NCBI RefSeq assembly: GCF_007830615.1
Contig: NZ_VLLI01000001.1
Span: forward strand, 62,001 to 126,000
DNA length: 64,000 nt
Origin: Mucilaginibacter frigoritolerans
Lineage (GTDB): Bacteria > Bacteroidota > Bacteroidia > Sphingobacteriales > Sphingobacteriaceae
Direction of reading: 5' to 3'
The notes beneath the pieces were generated by a model. The model did not search any database, was not told the origin of the DNA, and saw nothing but the letters and a program-made list of their open reading frames with translations. Both the position numbers and the translations under genes were made by a program. Positions 45,473-53,423 of the stretch are shown piece after piece; within the stretch, counting starts at the first letter, position 1, and each line of letters starts with the position of its first letter.

Positions 45473-46450
45473 TTTTTTCGTAAATGCATCCATTATATCC
45501 ATTAATGTTATGGCTTCATCAATTGAGCAAGGATTTGGCCCTTCATCATTAAAATAGGCTACAATTTTTTCAATCATAGGCTGCTGGATATGTTCAGGGT
45601 GGATAAACTTGATGGTTTGTTCATCATCGTCTGTTTTCCAGCTGATGTAGTCACCAAAAAATGGGAAGATAATGCGCCCTTTTGTGCCAATGACCTCACA
45701 GGTATCAGTAGTTTGGTTATCGGCCACATTAAAACACCAGGAGCCGTTTACTACTACCTTATTTTTAAATAATATTTGCCCGCAAACATGATCGTCTGCC
45801 GGAGTATTGCCTGATTGGTTTAACGAAAAACCATTATAATATTCAGGCTCGCCAAAGTAATAAAGCATTAAATCCAATTGGTGAGGAGCCAGGTCATGAA
45901 AATAGCCACCACCCGATAATTCTGGCTGTACGCGCCAGTTTTCTTCCACCTTTGCTATTAATGCTGGTTTACGGCTTTGCCACATCCTGATCTGTACAGT
46001 TCGTACTTCGCCAATCAGTTTACTTTCCAGTAGTTCTTTTACTTTTAAAAACATAGGTACCGCACGCCTATAGTGCGCAACGGTAAGCTTTTGTTCAGGA
46101 TGGTGCTTAACTGCCTCAGCAATTTGCCGGGCTTCATCAGCATTACGCGTAACCGGTTTTTCTACATAAACATTAAAGCCTTTACTAAGTGCTTCAATAG
46201 CATAATCCATATGCGATGCCGGTGGGGTAGCAATATAAATAGCGTTGATGTTTTTATTATTCATCAATTCGCTTGCATCGCTATACCAGTTGGCTACATT
46301 GTGACGCTGTGCATAATCTGCTGCTTTAGTGGCATCACGGCGCATCACACCGAGGAGGCTGCTGCCAGAAACTTTGCTAAATGCCGGTCCACTTTTTTTT
46401 TCGGTTACATCGCCGCAACCAATAATACCCCAGTTAATTTTGCTCATCAT
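45470..46450 (-). CDS. Gfo/Idh/MocA family oxidoreductase
   Basis: 326 residues. N-terminal Rossmann fold INWGIIGCGDVTEKKSGPAF with GxGxxx, then NKNINAIYIATPPASHMDYA and the catalytic EKPVTRNADEARQIAEAVKH (Lys of EKP). The C-terminal domain has GGGYFHDLAPHQLDLMLYYF with the usual D..xH pair. Uses NAD(P) to oxidise or reduce a sugar or cyclitol; substrate unknown. It lies 5 bp downstream of the aldo/keto reductase gene, so both likely act in one catabolic step. Confidence 0.93.
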   Translation of the reverse strand: MMSKINWGIIGCGDVTEKKSGPAFSKVSGSSLLGVMRRDATKAADYAQRHNVANWYSDASELMNNKNINAIYIATPPASHMDYAIEALSKGFNVYVEKPVTRNADEARQIAEAVKHHPEQKLTVAHYRRAVPMFLKVKELLESKLIGEVRTVQIRMWQSRKPALIAKVEENWRVQPELSGGGYFHDLAPHQLDLMLYYFGEPEYYNGFSLNQSGNTPADDHVCGQILFKNKVVVNGSWCFNVADNQTTDTCEVIGTKGRIIFPFFGDYISWKTDDDEQTIKFIHPEHIQQPMIEKIVAYFNDEGPNPCSIDEAITLMDIMDAFTKK

Positions 46451-46455
46451 ATGTT

Positions 46456-47442
46456 TTACAGTATTGCTTCAATTTGTGCCAATTCTTCTTTAGAGAATTC
46501 AATATTGTCCAGGCATTTTAATGAATCAGTTAATTGCTCGGGTCTGCTGGCGCCTATTAATACAGATGTTACACGATGATCTTTCAACAGCCAGGCCAAA
46601 GCCATTTGTGCCAGTGTTTGACCACGTTTTACTGCAATATTGTTTAATTGGTTTATCTGACTGATTCTTTCTTCTGTTACATGGTCTTTTTTAAGAAAGC
46701 CTGTTGGTTTTGCAGCTCTTGAATCTTCTGGTATACCATGTAGGTATTTGTTGGTGAGCAGTCCCTGGGCTAATGGTGAAAAAGGGATACAGCCTACACC
46801 ATTTTTTTCTAAAACATCCAGCAAGCCACCTTCAACCCAGCGCTCAAACATAGAATATTTAGGTTGATGAATAAGGCAAGGCGTTTCTAAACGCTTTAAA
46901 ATGGCAATAGCCTCATCAGCTTTTTGAGCCGGGTAGTTTGATATGCCCACATATAATGCTTTTCCCTGGCGGACAATCAGATCCAGTGCAGCCATAGTTT
47001 CTTCCAATGGTGTTTCAGGATCCGGACGATGATGATAGAAAATATCAACATAATCCAGTTTCATCCGTTTCAGGCTTTGATCCAAACTGGATACCAAATA
47101 TTTTTTGGAACCCCAATCGCCATATGGGCCATCCCACATAGTATAGCCAGCTTTGCTGCTGATAATCAACTCATCGCGATAGCCGCTGAAATCGGATTCA
47201 AGGATTCGACCGAAATTCTCTTCGGCTGATCCCGGAGGAGGGCCGTAATTATTGGCTAAGTCAAAGTGGGTAATGCCGCTATCAAATGCGGTATGCAAGA
47301 TCTTACGATAATTTTCTGCAACATCAACACCGCCGAAATTGTGCCATAAGCCTAATGAAACAACTGGTAATTTAATACCGCTTTTACCGCAGCGGCGGTA
47401 TTGCATATTTTTGTATCTTTCTGAAGATGGAAGGTATGTCAT
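46456..47442 (-). CDS. Aldo/keto reductase, L-glyceraldehyde-3-phosphate-reductase-like (YghZ/MgrA type)
   Basis: 328 residues forming an AKR TIM barrel. Readable: CGKSGIKLPVVSLGLWHNFG, FDLANNYGPPPGSAEENFGR (Asp and Tyr of the catalytic tetrad), ELIISSKAGYTMWDGPYGDW (Lys), then YVDIFYHHRPDPETP with the active-site His. The sequence matches the YghZ/MgrA group, which reduces L-glyceraldehyde 3-phosphate. Cytoplasmic, NADPH-using. First of a two-gene operon with the Gfo/Idh/MocA gene. Confidence 0.92.
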   Translation of the reverse strand: MTYLPSSERYKNMQYRRCGKSGIKLPVVSLGLWHNFGGVDVAENYRKILHTAFDSGITHFDLANNYGPPPGSAEENFGRILESDFSGYRDELIISSKAGYTMWDGPYGDWGSKKYLVSSLDQSLKRMKLDYVDIFYHHRPDPETPLEETMAALDLIVRQGKALYVGISNYPAQKADEAIAILKRLETPCLIHQPKYSMFERWVEGGLLDVLEKNGVGCIPFSPLAQGLLTNKYLHGIPEDSRAAKPTGFLKKDHVTEERISQINQLNNIAVKRGQTLAQMALAWLLKDHRVTSVLIGASRPEQLTDSLKCLDNIEFSKEELAQIEAIL

Positions 47443-47636
47443 AATTTATTATAGGTAGCGTTGGTTTTAACGGGAGTAAAAATAACTTTTTTTAGTTAGC
47501 GTGAAGCTTCCATTTTAATGTACACATAATTTTTACATCCCATCGTCGTATGCTTTTTTAAAGATGTAACATTTTAAAAGTCGCCGTATCTAACGCAGCA
47601 TAAATAGGAAACAGGTAAATCATATATGCCCTTTTA

Positions 47637-48113
47637 ATGGAGTTTGAAGAAATCTATTTAAAATATTCTCCCCAGATATTCAGGGTATGTATGGGCTATA
47701 TTAATGATTATGAGGCAGCCAAAGATCTTACCCAGGAAACTTTTATCTCTGTTTGGAAAAACCTCGATTCGTTTAAAAATCAATCTAAAATAAGTACCTG
47801 GATATTCCGTATTGCAACCAATAATTGCTTACGGGCTATTGAAAAGTCAAAGCGGGTTACTACTGAAGAGTTACCGCTAAACCTGGCGGATAAGCTGGAG
47901 GAAAATAATGATGAGAAGCTGGCTTTTTTATATAACTGTATTGCCGAACTGGAAGAAACTGAAAGGATTATTATTTCATTAGTACTGGAAGATTTATCGC
48001 GTGATGAGATTGCCTCCATTGTGGGTTTAAGCAGTGTGAATACCCGGGTGAAAATTCATAGGATAAAAGACAAACTGGCACAAAAATTTAAGCAGCATGG
48101 ACAATTTGAATAA
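47637..48113 (+). CDS. ECF-type RNA polymerase sigma factor
   Basis: 158 residues. Region 2 is seen in LKYSPQIFRVCMGYINDYEA and DLTQETFISVWKNLDSFKNQ with the RPOL-core contact pattern. A short linker leads to region 4 (YNCIAELEETERIIISLVLE, DLSRDEIASIVGLSSVNTRV), which recognises the -35 element. It redirects RNA polymerase to a regulon that is not identifiable here. The stop overlaps the start of the next gene by 17 bp, so it is coupled to the membrane protein, a likely regulator. Confidence 0.94.
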   Translation: MEFEEIYLKYSPQIFRVCMGYINDYEAAKDLTQETFISVWKNLDSFKNQSKISTWIFRIATNNCLRAIEKSKRVTTEELPLNLADKLEENNDEKLAFLYNCIAELEETERIIISLVLEDLSRDEIASIVGLSSVNTRVKIHRIKDKLAQKFKQHGQFE

Positions 48114-48678
48114 CCTAAAACAGATCTGGCTGAGTGCTGATACAAGCAGTTTACCAAATTCGGCTGAAATTGTGCGAATGGCAAAAAGATTCCGTAATGA
48201 AAAGCTAAGGCAAAAGGTGCTGGTAATTGTGACTGCGATAATACTAACAGCAATGATGGTGTTGGTGATGTTTATATACAAATCAGCAATGGTTACCACC
48301 AAGATTGGAGAGGTTTGTATGCTGATTACCAGTGGTATATTGATTTATACCAATGTCAATTCTATCGGCAGGTTTTTGCGGTATAAGGATTTTAATAATA
48401 AAGAGTTCCTGGCGTTTTTGGAGCAAACCCGTGCCAATCAAATATATTTTTATCAAAAAACACAAGTGTGGGGATTGATCTTTTGTTCGGTAGGCTTAGC
48501 ATTTTATTTGTTTGAAACGGCCTGTGCTAATTTAATGGCTGGCCTTATTCTGTATTTGTTTACAGGAGGATTTCTGCTGATCAATGGGTTTGTGATCAGA
48601 CCGAGGAAGTTTAAAAAACAAAAGGAAAAGTTGGAAAAAACGATAGCCCAATTACATAAAGTAGCTGATCAGCTTTAA
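48097..48678 (+). CDS. Membrane protein coupled to the ECF sigma gene, possible anti-sigma factor
   Basis: 193 residues. A cytoplasmic N-terminus of about 40 residues (MDNLNNLKQIWLSADTSSLP) is followed by four predicted spans (VLVIVTAIILTAMMVLVMFI; VCMLITSGILIYTN; VWGLIFCSVGLAFYLF; LMAGLILYLFTGGFLLI) and a basic helical tail. No zinc-type anti-sigma motif is present. The 17-bp overlap with the sigma factor gene and the cytoplasmic N-terminus make an anti-sigma role plausible, but no sequence motif proves it. Confidence 0.65.
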   Translation: MDNLNNLKQIWLSADTSSLPNSAEIVRMAKRFRNEKLRQKVLVIVTAIILTAMMVLVMFIYKSAMVTTKIGEVCMLITSGILIYTNVNSIGRFLRYKDFNNKEFLAFLEQTRANQIYFYQKTQVWGLIFCSVGLAFYLFETACANLMAGLILYLFTGGFLLINGFVIRPRKFKKQKEKLEKTIAQLHKVADQL

Positions 48679-48689
48679 AAATAAGTAAT

Positions 48690-48917
48690 ATGAAATTTAA
48701 AAATGCACCAAAAACGGCCAGGCAGCTTTTAGCCATCGGGCTGTTATTAACGGCATTATCGGGTATTATTAATGATTTTATTCATATCCCCGACTTTTTC
48801 CGTGGTTTTATGGCAGGTATCGGATTGGGCCTTGAAATTATGGGTATTATACTGTTAAGGAAGGGTAACAAGTCAAGCTTTAAAAGCAGGAGCAATGAAG
48901 CTACTCTGAACGACTAA
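48690..48917 (+). CDS. Small two-span membrane protein in the sigma operon
   Basis: 75 residues with two hydrophobic helices (QLLAIGLLLTALSGIINDFI and FMAGIGLGLEIMGIILLRKG) and a basic soluble tail. It follows the preceding gene by 11 bp in the same direction and ends in convergent overlap with folC (stop codons overlap in CTAA). Family unknown; likely part of the same regulatory unit. Confidence 0.7.
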   Translation: MKFKNAPKTARQLLAIGLLLTALSGIINDFIHIPDFFRGFMAGIGLGLEIMGIILLRKGNKSSFKSRSNEATLND

Positions 48918-50233
48918 ACCGCTTCGGCAACTACAAATGTGCTACCACCCACAAATACAAGGTCGTTTCCTGCTGCTGCTTTTTGTGCTGCTTGCAACGC
49001 AATTTTTACCGAGGTATAAGTTTGTCCGTGCAGGTTAAATCCTTCAGCAGTCTCTTTTAAATTTTCTGCATCTAAACCACGAGGGATATCAGGTTTACAG
49101 AAATAATAGGTAGCCTTTTGAGGGAGCATTGCCAGTATTTTACTGATATCTTTATCGTTAACTACTCCCAAAACAAAGTGCAGATGAGTGTATTTTACCG
49201 ATGTGATATTTTGCAGCACTTCTTTAATACCTTCCGGATTATGCCCTGTATCGCATATGGTTAAGGGTTGTTTATTTAAAACTTCCCAGCGGCCATGCAA
49301 ACCAGTTAATGTTTTCACCTGGCTTAATGCTGTTTTTAAATGCTCATCGGTTATTTTAAAGCCCTGTAAGCGCAATTCATCAACAGCGGCCAAAACCGTT
49401 TTTATATTTTTAAGCTGATAAGTTCCCGTTAGGTCAAGACTTAAATCGATGCTCTTAGATTCCGATTGAGTAACTTTAATATCCAATAATTCATTAGGAT
49501 TACGATTCTCCGACTCCAGACTTCCGACTCCAGACTTCCAACTCCGAACTTCCGACTTCCCATCGGATGCAAAAGAGATCCGGCTGTTTTCTTTTTTTGC
49601 TTTTTCGATAAAGACAGACGATACCTCAGGCTGGTTTTCTCCGATGATAACCGGAATACCGGGTTTAATAATACCAGCTTTTTCGCTTGCTATTAGCGGC
49701 AAGGTATTGCCCAAAATATTCATGTGATCCCAACCAATATTCGTAATTACCGACAGGAGCGGGGTAATGATATTGGTTGAGTCTAATCTGCCTCCCAGGC
49801 CGACTTCCACAATGGCTATATCAACTTTTTCCTTCGCAAAAATATCAAATGCCAGGGCAACAGTCATTTCAAAAAAGGAAGGTTTTATATCTTCAAAATC
49901 AGCGCGGTGAGCGGCTACAAAATCAATAACACTTTGCTCGCTTATCATTGCTCCGTTGATGCGGATACGCTCCCTGAAATCTTTTAAATGGGGTGATGTA
50001 TATAAGCCAGTTTTGTATCCAGCAGTTTGTAGTACGGCTGCCAGCATGTGCGAGGTTGAGCCTTTTCCATTGGTACCGCCAATATGTACACTTTTAAATT
50101 TATGCTGCGGGTTATCTAAAAGCGCACATAAAGCAAGGGTATTCGTTAAATCAGCTTTATAGGCCGAAGCACCATCGCGGGTAAATAATGGCAGCTGGCT
50201 GAATAGATATTGGATGGTTTCCTGGTAGTTCAT
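48914..50233 (-). CDS. folC: Folylpolyglutamate synthase / dihydrofolate synthase
   Basis: 439 residues, Mur-ligase-like ATP enzyme that adds glutamate to folates and/or makes dihydrofolate. ATP loop GTNGKGSTSHMLAAVLQ, then GLYTSPHLKDFRERIRING, and DIAIVEVGLGGRLDSTNII. The C-terminal domain carries GRWEVLNKQPLTICDTGHNP. In the region around residues 224-242 a run of Ser/Glu/Gly/Trp residues (KSEVRSWKSGVGSLESEN) is encoded by a 14-bp tandem DNA repeat (49510-49560) that looks like an in-frame insertion rather than native protein. Last gene of the TonB/ExbBD cluster, 117 bp after tonB. Confidence 0.93.
   Translation of the reverse strand: MNYQETIQYLFSQLPLFTRDGASAYKADLTNTLALCALLDNPQHKFKSVHIGGTNGKGSTSHMLAAVLQTAGYKTGLYTSPHLKDFRERIRINGAMISEQSVIDFVAAHRADFEDIKPSFFEMTVALAFDIFAKEKVDIAIVEVGLGGRLDSTNIITPLLSVITNIGWDHMNILGNTLPLIASEKAGIIKPGIPVIIGENQPEVSSVFIEKAKKENSRISFASDGKSEVRSWKSGVGSLESENRNPNELLDIKVTQSESKSIDLSLDLTGTYQLKNIKTVLAAVDELRLQGFKITDEHLKTALSQVKTLTGLHGRWEVLNKQPLTICDTGHNPEGIKEVLQNITSVKYTHLHFVLGVVNDKDISKILAMLPQKATYYFCKPDIPRGLDAENLKETAEGFNLHGQTYTSVKIALQAAQKAAAGNDLVFVGGSTFVVAEAV
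49510..49560. repeat. 14-bp tandem repeat inserted in folC
   Basis: CCGACTCCAGACTT occurs at 49510-49523 and 49524-49537, a diverged third unit CCAACTCCGAACTT at 49538-49551, then a partial unit. The 51 bp equal 17 codons and keep the frame. Such stretches are familiar as scattered low-complexity repeats in Bacteroidota genomes, normally in non-coding DNA. Confidence 0.85.
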
Positions 50234-50350
50234 TTGTAGAAGGATTTCGGAATTCGGCTATTCGATTTTTAACGAGTTAATTATTTTTGGTGTTAAAGAG
50301 GGTTACACCGTTTCGAATTTGGTTATTATAAAAACTTTCGAACGTAAAGT

Positions 50351-51151
50351 CTAATCAACCTTAAACCTGAAAGTATACTGGCCTTTTTGATTACCTGTTG
50401 CCTGGGTTGATGAAATGAATTTGGTATTTCGTATAGCATCAATACAACTCTGAACAAGGCTTATATCGGCAGTAGTTTTTCTGGATGCGCTTGCTGATAT
50501 CACATTGCCATTTTGATCAACAATAAAGTCAATAATTACCACTCCGGGTACACGGTGTATATTTTGAGGATCAGGAGCACTTACAAATTTCCAGTTAGGC
50601 ATATTGAGGCCGTTACCTGAACCACCCGGTCCATAGTTATTACTCAAGGTTGATCCGTTAGGACTGCCCTGATTACCGGGTGTACCTGTTGTTCCATCAC
50701 CAGCACCAGTGCCTTTGCTTGAGGGACCGTGATATAGTGCGTTAGCATTTACCACTTCTTTTTTAACCGGTTTAGTTACGGTTGCAGCAACAGTAGTACT
50801 TGTTTTTTTGGAATTAGCAGCTACTTGAGGTGCGTCTTCAGCTTCCTGGGTAACTACTTTTTGGGGACTATTATCAACCTGTGTTTTTTCTTCGGTTGGT
50901 TTGGCATCAGTTACTTTGTCTGGTGGGGTTTGATTGGCTTTTTCTGCTACTGATGGCGCTTCGGTGCTGGTAATATCTTTGCCAGAGCCTGCATCAGTAG
51001 TGCCATAGTTTACCAGTATGCCGCCTGTGCCCATTTCCTGTTCTGGTGGGTTTTGAAAAACAATTAAATAGGCCAAAGCAATCAGCACGGCCAATATGAT
51101 GCCTGTTGCCAAAAATGCTTTTGGATAATTATTTTCTTCCCGGTAGTTCAT
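50351..51151 (-). CDS. TonB family protein (energy transducer)
   Basis: 266 residues. N-terminal membrane helix LATGIILAVLIALAYLIVF, a long periplasmic linker rich in Pro/Lys/Thr/Gly (KVTDAKPTEEKTQVDNSPQK), and a C-terminal TonB-like domain: HRVPGVVIIDFIVDQNGNVI then NTKFISSTQATGN and a final QYTFRFKVD. It couples the proton-motive force at ExbB/ExbD to outer-membrane receptors. The last domain has the TonB pattern but is fused to a rather short linker. 79 bp downstream of exbD. Confidence 0.9.
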   Translation of the reverse strand: MNYREENNYPKAFLATGIILAVLIALAYLIVFQNPPEQEMGTGGILVNYGTTDAGSGKDITSTEAPSVAEKANQTPPDKVTDAKPTEEKTQVDNSPQKVVTQEAEDAPQVAANSKKTSTTVAATVTKPVKKEVVNANALYHGPSSKGTGAGDGTTGTPGNQGSPNGSTLSNNYGPGGSGNGLNMPNWKFVSAPDPQNIHRVPGVVIIDFIVDQNGNVISASASRKTTADISLVQSCIDAIRNTKFISSTQATGNQKGQYTFRFKVD

Positions 51152-51230
51152 TATTCAGTTTGCCGTTATTGGTTTGCAGTATGCAGATGATGTGGTATAA
51201 GCCCACTGCAAACTGCCTACTGTTAACTTT

Positions 51231-51629
51231 TTATTTAGGTACCGTTGCCAGCACCAGTTTAATATTCAGTTTTTGGGCTATATCCATTATCTGTACAACA
51301 TCTTGTATAGCCACTGTTTTATCAACGTATAAAATAATGGTTAGCTCTGCAGTTTTGCTTTTATACCCGGTTAAAACAGTTGAAAGATCAGCCAATGCCA
51401 CTGGTTTTTTATCAACCGTGTATTGCAGATCTTTATTAATGGTTACGTTGATAGTTTTTTTGGATATTGATTTTCCGGATTGTGATTTTGGCAATAGCAA
51501 CTTAATCACGTTAGGGTTGGTTAACGTTGATGCAATCAGGAAAAACAGCAACAGGAAAAACATAATGTCGTTCATTGCCGAGGTATGTACTTCGGCCGAC
51601 ACTCCTTTTTTTCTATTTCTTAAATTCAT
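51231..51629 (-). CDS. exbD: ExbD/TolR family proton-channel subunit
   Basis: 132 residues with one membrane helix (MNDIMFFLLLFFLIASTLTN, which contains the conserved Asp required for proton flow) and a periplasmic domain with TINVTINKDLQYTVDKKP. Partner of ExbB in the inner-membrane motor that powers TonB. Start overlaps the exbB end by 4 bp (ATGA). Confidence 0.95.
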   Translation of the reverse strand: MNLRNRKKGVSAEVHTSAMNDIMFFLLLFFLIASTLTNPNVIKLLLPKSQSGKSISKKTINVTINKDLQYTVDKKPVALADLSTVLTGYKSKTAELTIILYVDKTVAIQDVVQIMDIAQKLNIKLVLATVPK

Positions 51630-52339
51630 TTGCTTGGCTCCTCTAACAGGTCAATAAATTCAATAGCATCAGTTTCCAGGTTTAATATTAACCGCTCAAC
51701 CATCATGTTTAAAATGTGATAGCCCACATAAGCAACAATACCAACCGTTAAACCTGCTGCAGAGGTAATCATTTTTACGTAAAGCCCACCTGATATAACG
51801 CCTATGCTAAAGTTATCTGTTTTAGAGATATCAAAAAATATTTTAATAACCCCGATAATAGTTCCTAAGAAACCAAACATGGGTGCAATACCAGCCACAA
51901 TGCCTAATATGCCTATGTTTTTTTCGAGTTTTGAAACTTCCAGTTTGCCTACATTTTCAATAGCGCCTTCAATATCTTTTATAGGACGACCTATTCTCAA
52001 TAATCCTTTTTGCAGCATACGGCCAAGTGGGGTATTGCTGTTACGGCAAATAGCAATGGCCGATTCAAGGTTACCGGTATGAATGCTCGAACGAACCTGG
52101 ATCATTAGGTTTGATTCATTTTTTGAAGCCTTGCGAATAGTAAAATACCGTTCGAAAAATATAACCAATCCTAATACAGCCAGGATACCAATGGGGATCA
52201 TTACCCAACCACCTTTTATAATCAGATCGCCAAAGTGAATTTCCTGATCAGGTGCCTGGGCCATTTGAACGCCGGCATGTTTAGCAGTGTCTATTATTTT
52301 ATTTACTGAATCTGTTGTCTGAAAGAATAATAATGTCAT
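51626..52339 (-). CDS. exbB: MotA/TolQ/ExbB family proton-channel subunit
   Basis: 237 residues with three membrane helices. Hallmarks: an N-terminal periplasmic stretch, span 1 (WVMIPIGILAVLGLVIFFE), cytoplasmic loop including LGRMLQKGLLRIGRPIKDIE, then APMFGFLGTIIGVIKIFFDI and SAAGLTVGIVAYVGYHILNM of the channel region. With ExbD and TonB it forms an energy-transducing complex. Overlaps the preceding HU/SPOR gene by 4 bp. Confidence 0.95.
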   Translation of the reverse strand: MTLLFFQTTDSVNKIIDTAKHAGVQMAQAPDQEIHFGDLIIKGGWVMIPIGILAVLGLVIFFERYFTIRKASKNESNLMIQVRSSIHTGNLESAIAICRNSNTPLGRMLQKGLLRIGRPIKDIEGAIENVGKLEVSKLEKNIGILGIVAGIAPMFGFLGTIIGVIKIFFDISKTDNFSIGVISGGLYVKMITSAAGLTVGIVAYVGYHILNMMVERLILNLETDAIEFIDLLEEPSK

Positions 52340-53385
52340 TGTTGGGCGTTTATTTGTATAATTTCCGAATTCGGGCTAATCATTTTCGCTTTGATCAGAT
52401 AATCTTTTTTTGCTTCTGCTTCATTTTCAGTCGGAAAAGTTCCAACCGAAACCCGGTATAAAGGTCCGGGTATTTCTCCGCGGGGAACTATTTCAGCATT
52501 AACGCCTTTATCCTGGAAGCGCTTTCTCTCATCTGTTGCCAGTTTTTTTAGCCTGTTTTTGTAGGCGATTACTGCCCACTGGATTGTTGGTTTAACTGTA
52601 TCGAGAGGTATAGCCGTTGCTGTAAGGGTTGTAGTGTCTTTTTTAGGTATAGGTTTCTTGATGCTGTCAGCTTTTATTTCGTGCCTGTAAACAGGGACTA
52701 TACTATCTTCTTTTTTATTGATGATTTTATGATAGGTAGCATTTATTTTATCAAATACAGATGGGTAGAACTTATAAACCCCAAACAGGGCTAATGCGAT
52801 AACCGCCAGACTAATTAAAATAATAAGCCAAACGTTTGTGGTTTTTCTTTCCTCTGAATCTTCTTCAAAGTATTGCTGATTTTCCACGGTCTGAATGGGG
52901 TGTTCTGATATTGTAACCGGTGTAGTTACTACAGGCTCGGCATAAACTGATTTTATATCACCACCAGATGGTTTGTTTAACCGGTTGATATCAATAGCAG
53001 GATATCCATAAAAGGATGGATCAGCTGCTACTTTTTCATGTGCTTTAAAAACAAGATTATGGTCATTATCCGTTTGAAAAATGCCCAAATCAGCAAACAG
53101 ATACTTACCTTTTGATGCTTCTTCCTTTAACTTAAGGATAAATTTTTCGGCGAAATATTTGGATGAAGCCAGCGAAATGTTTTTCTTATCAGCGACATAT
53201 TGAACAAAGGTATCATCTTCTTTTTGCTGTGATACGAACCTTATTTTGTGGTGAGGCGGATAAAATTTAGCTTCTCTGTCGTTATAAAATCCACTTACAC
53301 GTTCGCGCACAAAATAGCCCAGACCTGGTACGCTTACCTCATCGTGCTGCCCTAACAATTCGCTCAAATAATCAGCTAAATTCAT
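52336..53385 (-). CDS. HU (CCDC81-like) domain plus SPOR domain protein
   Basis: 349 residues with an unusual order. The N-terminal ~140 residues (LADYLSELLGQHDEVSVPGL, then KGKYLFADLGIFQTDNDHNL) are the CCDC81-like prokaryotic HU domains 1 and 2. A membrane helix follows at ~189-208 (VWLIILISLAVIALALFGVY), then a linker, then a C-terminal SPOR domain (WAVIAYKNRLKKLATDERKR, YRVSVGTFPTENEAEAKKDY) that binds denuded peptidoglycan. The HU part would be cytoplasmic and SPOR periplasmic, so the protein may link the septal wall to the inside. Co-transcribed with exbB. Confidence 0.93.
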   Translation of the reverse strand: MNLADYLSELLGQHDEVSVPGLGYFVRERVSGFYNDREAKFYPPHHKIRFVSQQKEDDTFVQYVADKKNISLASSKYFAEKFILKLKEEASKGKYLFADLGIFQTDNDHNLVFKAHEKVAADPSFYGYPAIDINRLNKPSGGDIKSVYAEPVVTTPVTISEHPIQTVENQQYFEEDSEERKTTNVWLIILISLAVIALALFGVYKFYPSVFDKINATYHKIINKKEDSIVPVYRHEIKADSIKKPIPKKDTTTLTATAIPLDTVKPTIQWAVIAYKNRLKKLATDERKRFQDKGVNAEIVPRGEIPGPLYRVSVGTFPTENEAEAKKDYLIKAKMISPNSEIIQINAQQ

Positions 53386-53423
53386 CGTGCTAAAAATACG
53401 TTTTATTATAACGTTTAGAAAAC

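Noticed and set aside
46073-46579. 168-codon open frame on the plus strand, antisense to the two oxidoreductase genes
   Set aside because: It spans the junction of two well-supported minus-strand genes, has no recognisable domain and an atypical residue composition; it is a shadow frame.
48097-48678. Sigma-operon membrane protein as a classical zinc-binding anti-sigma factor
   Set aside because: No HxxxCxxC motif and four membrane spans instead of one; only a general anti-sigma possibility is kept.
50234-50290. Short GAATTCGG/TTTCGGAATTCGG-like stretches upstream of folC and near 40312-40345
   Set aside because: They look like remnants of simple Bacteroidota repeat strings but are too short and diverged to define a repeat family here.
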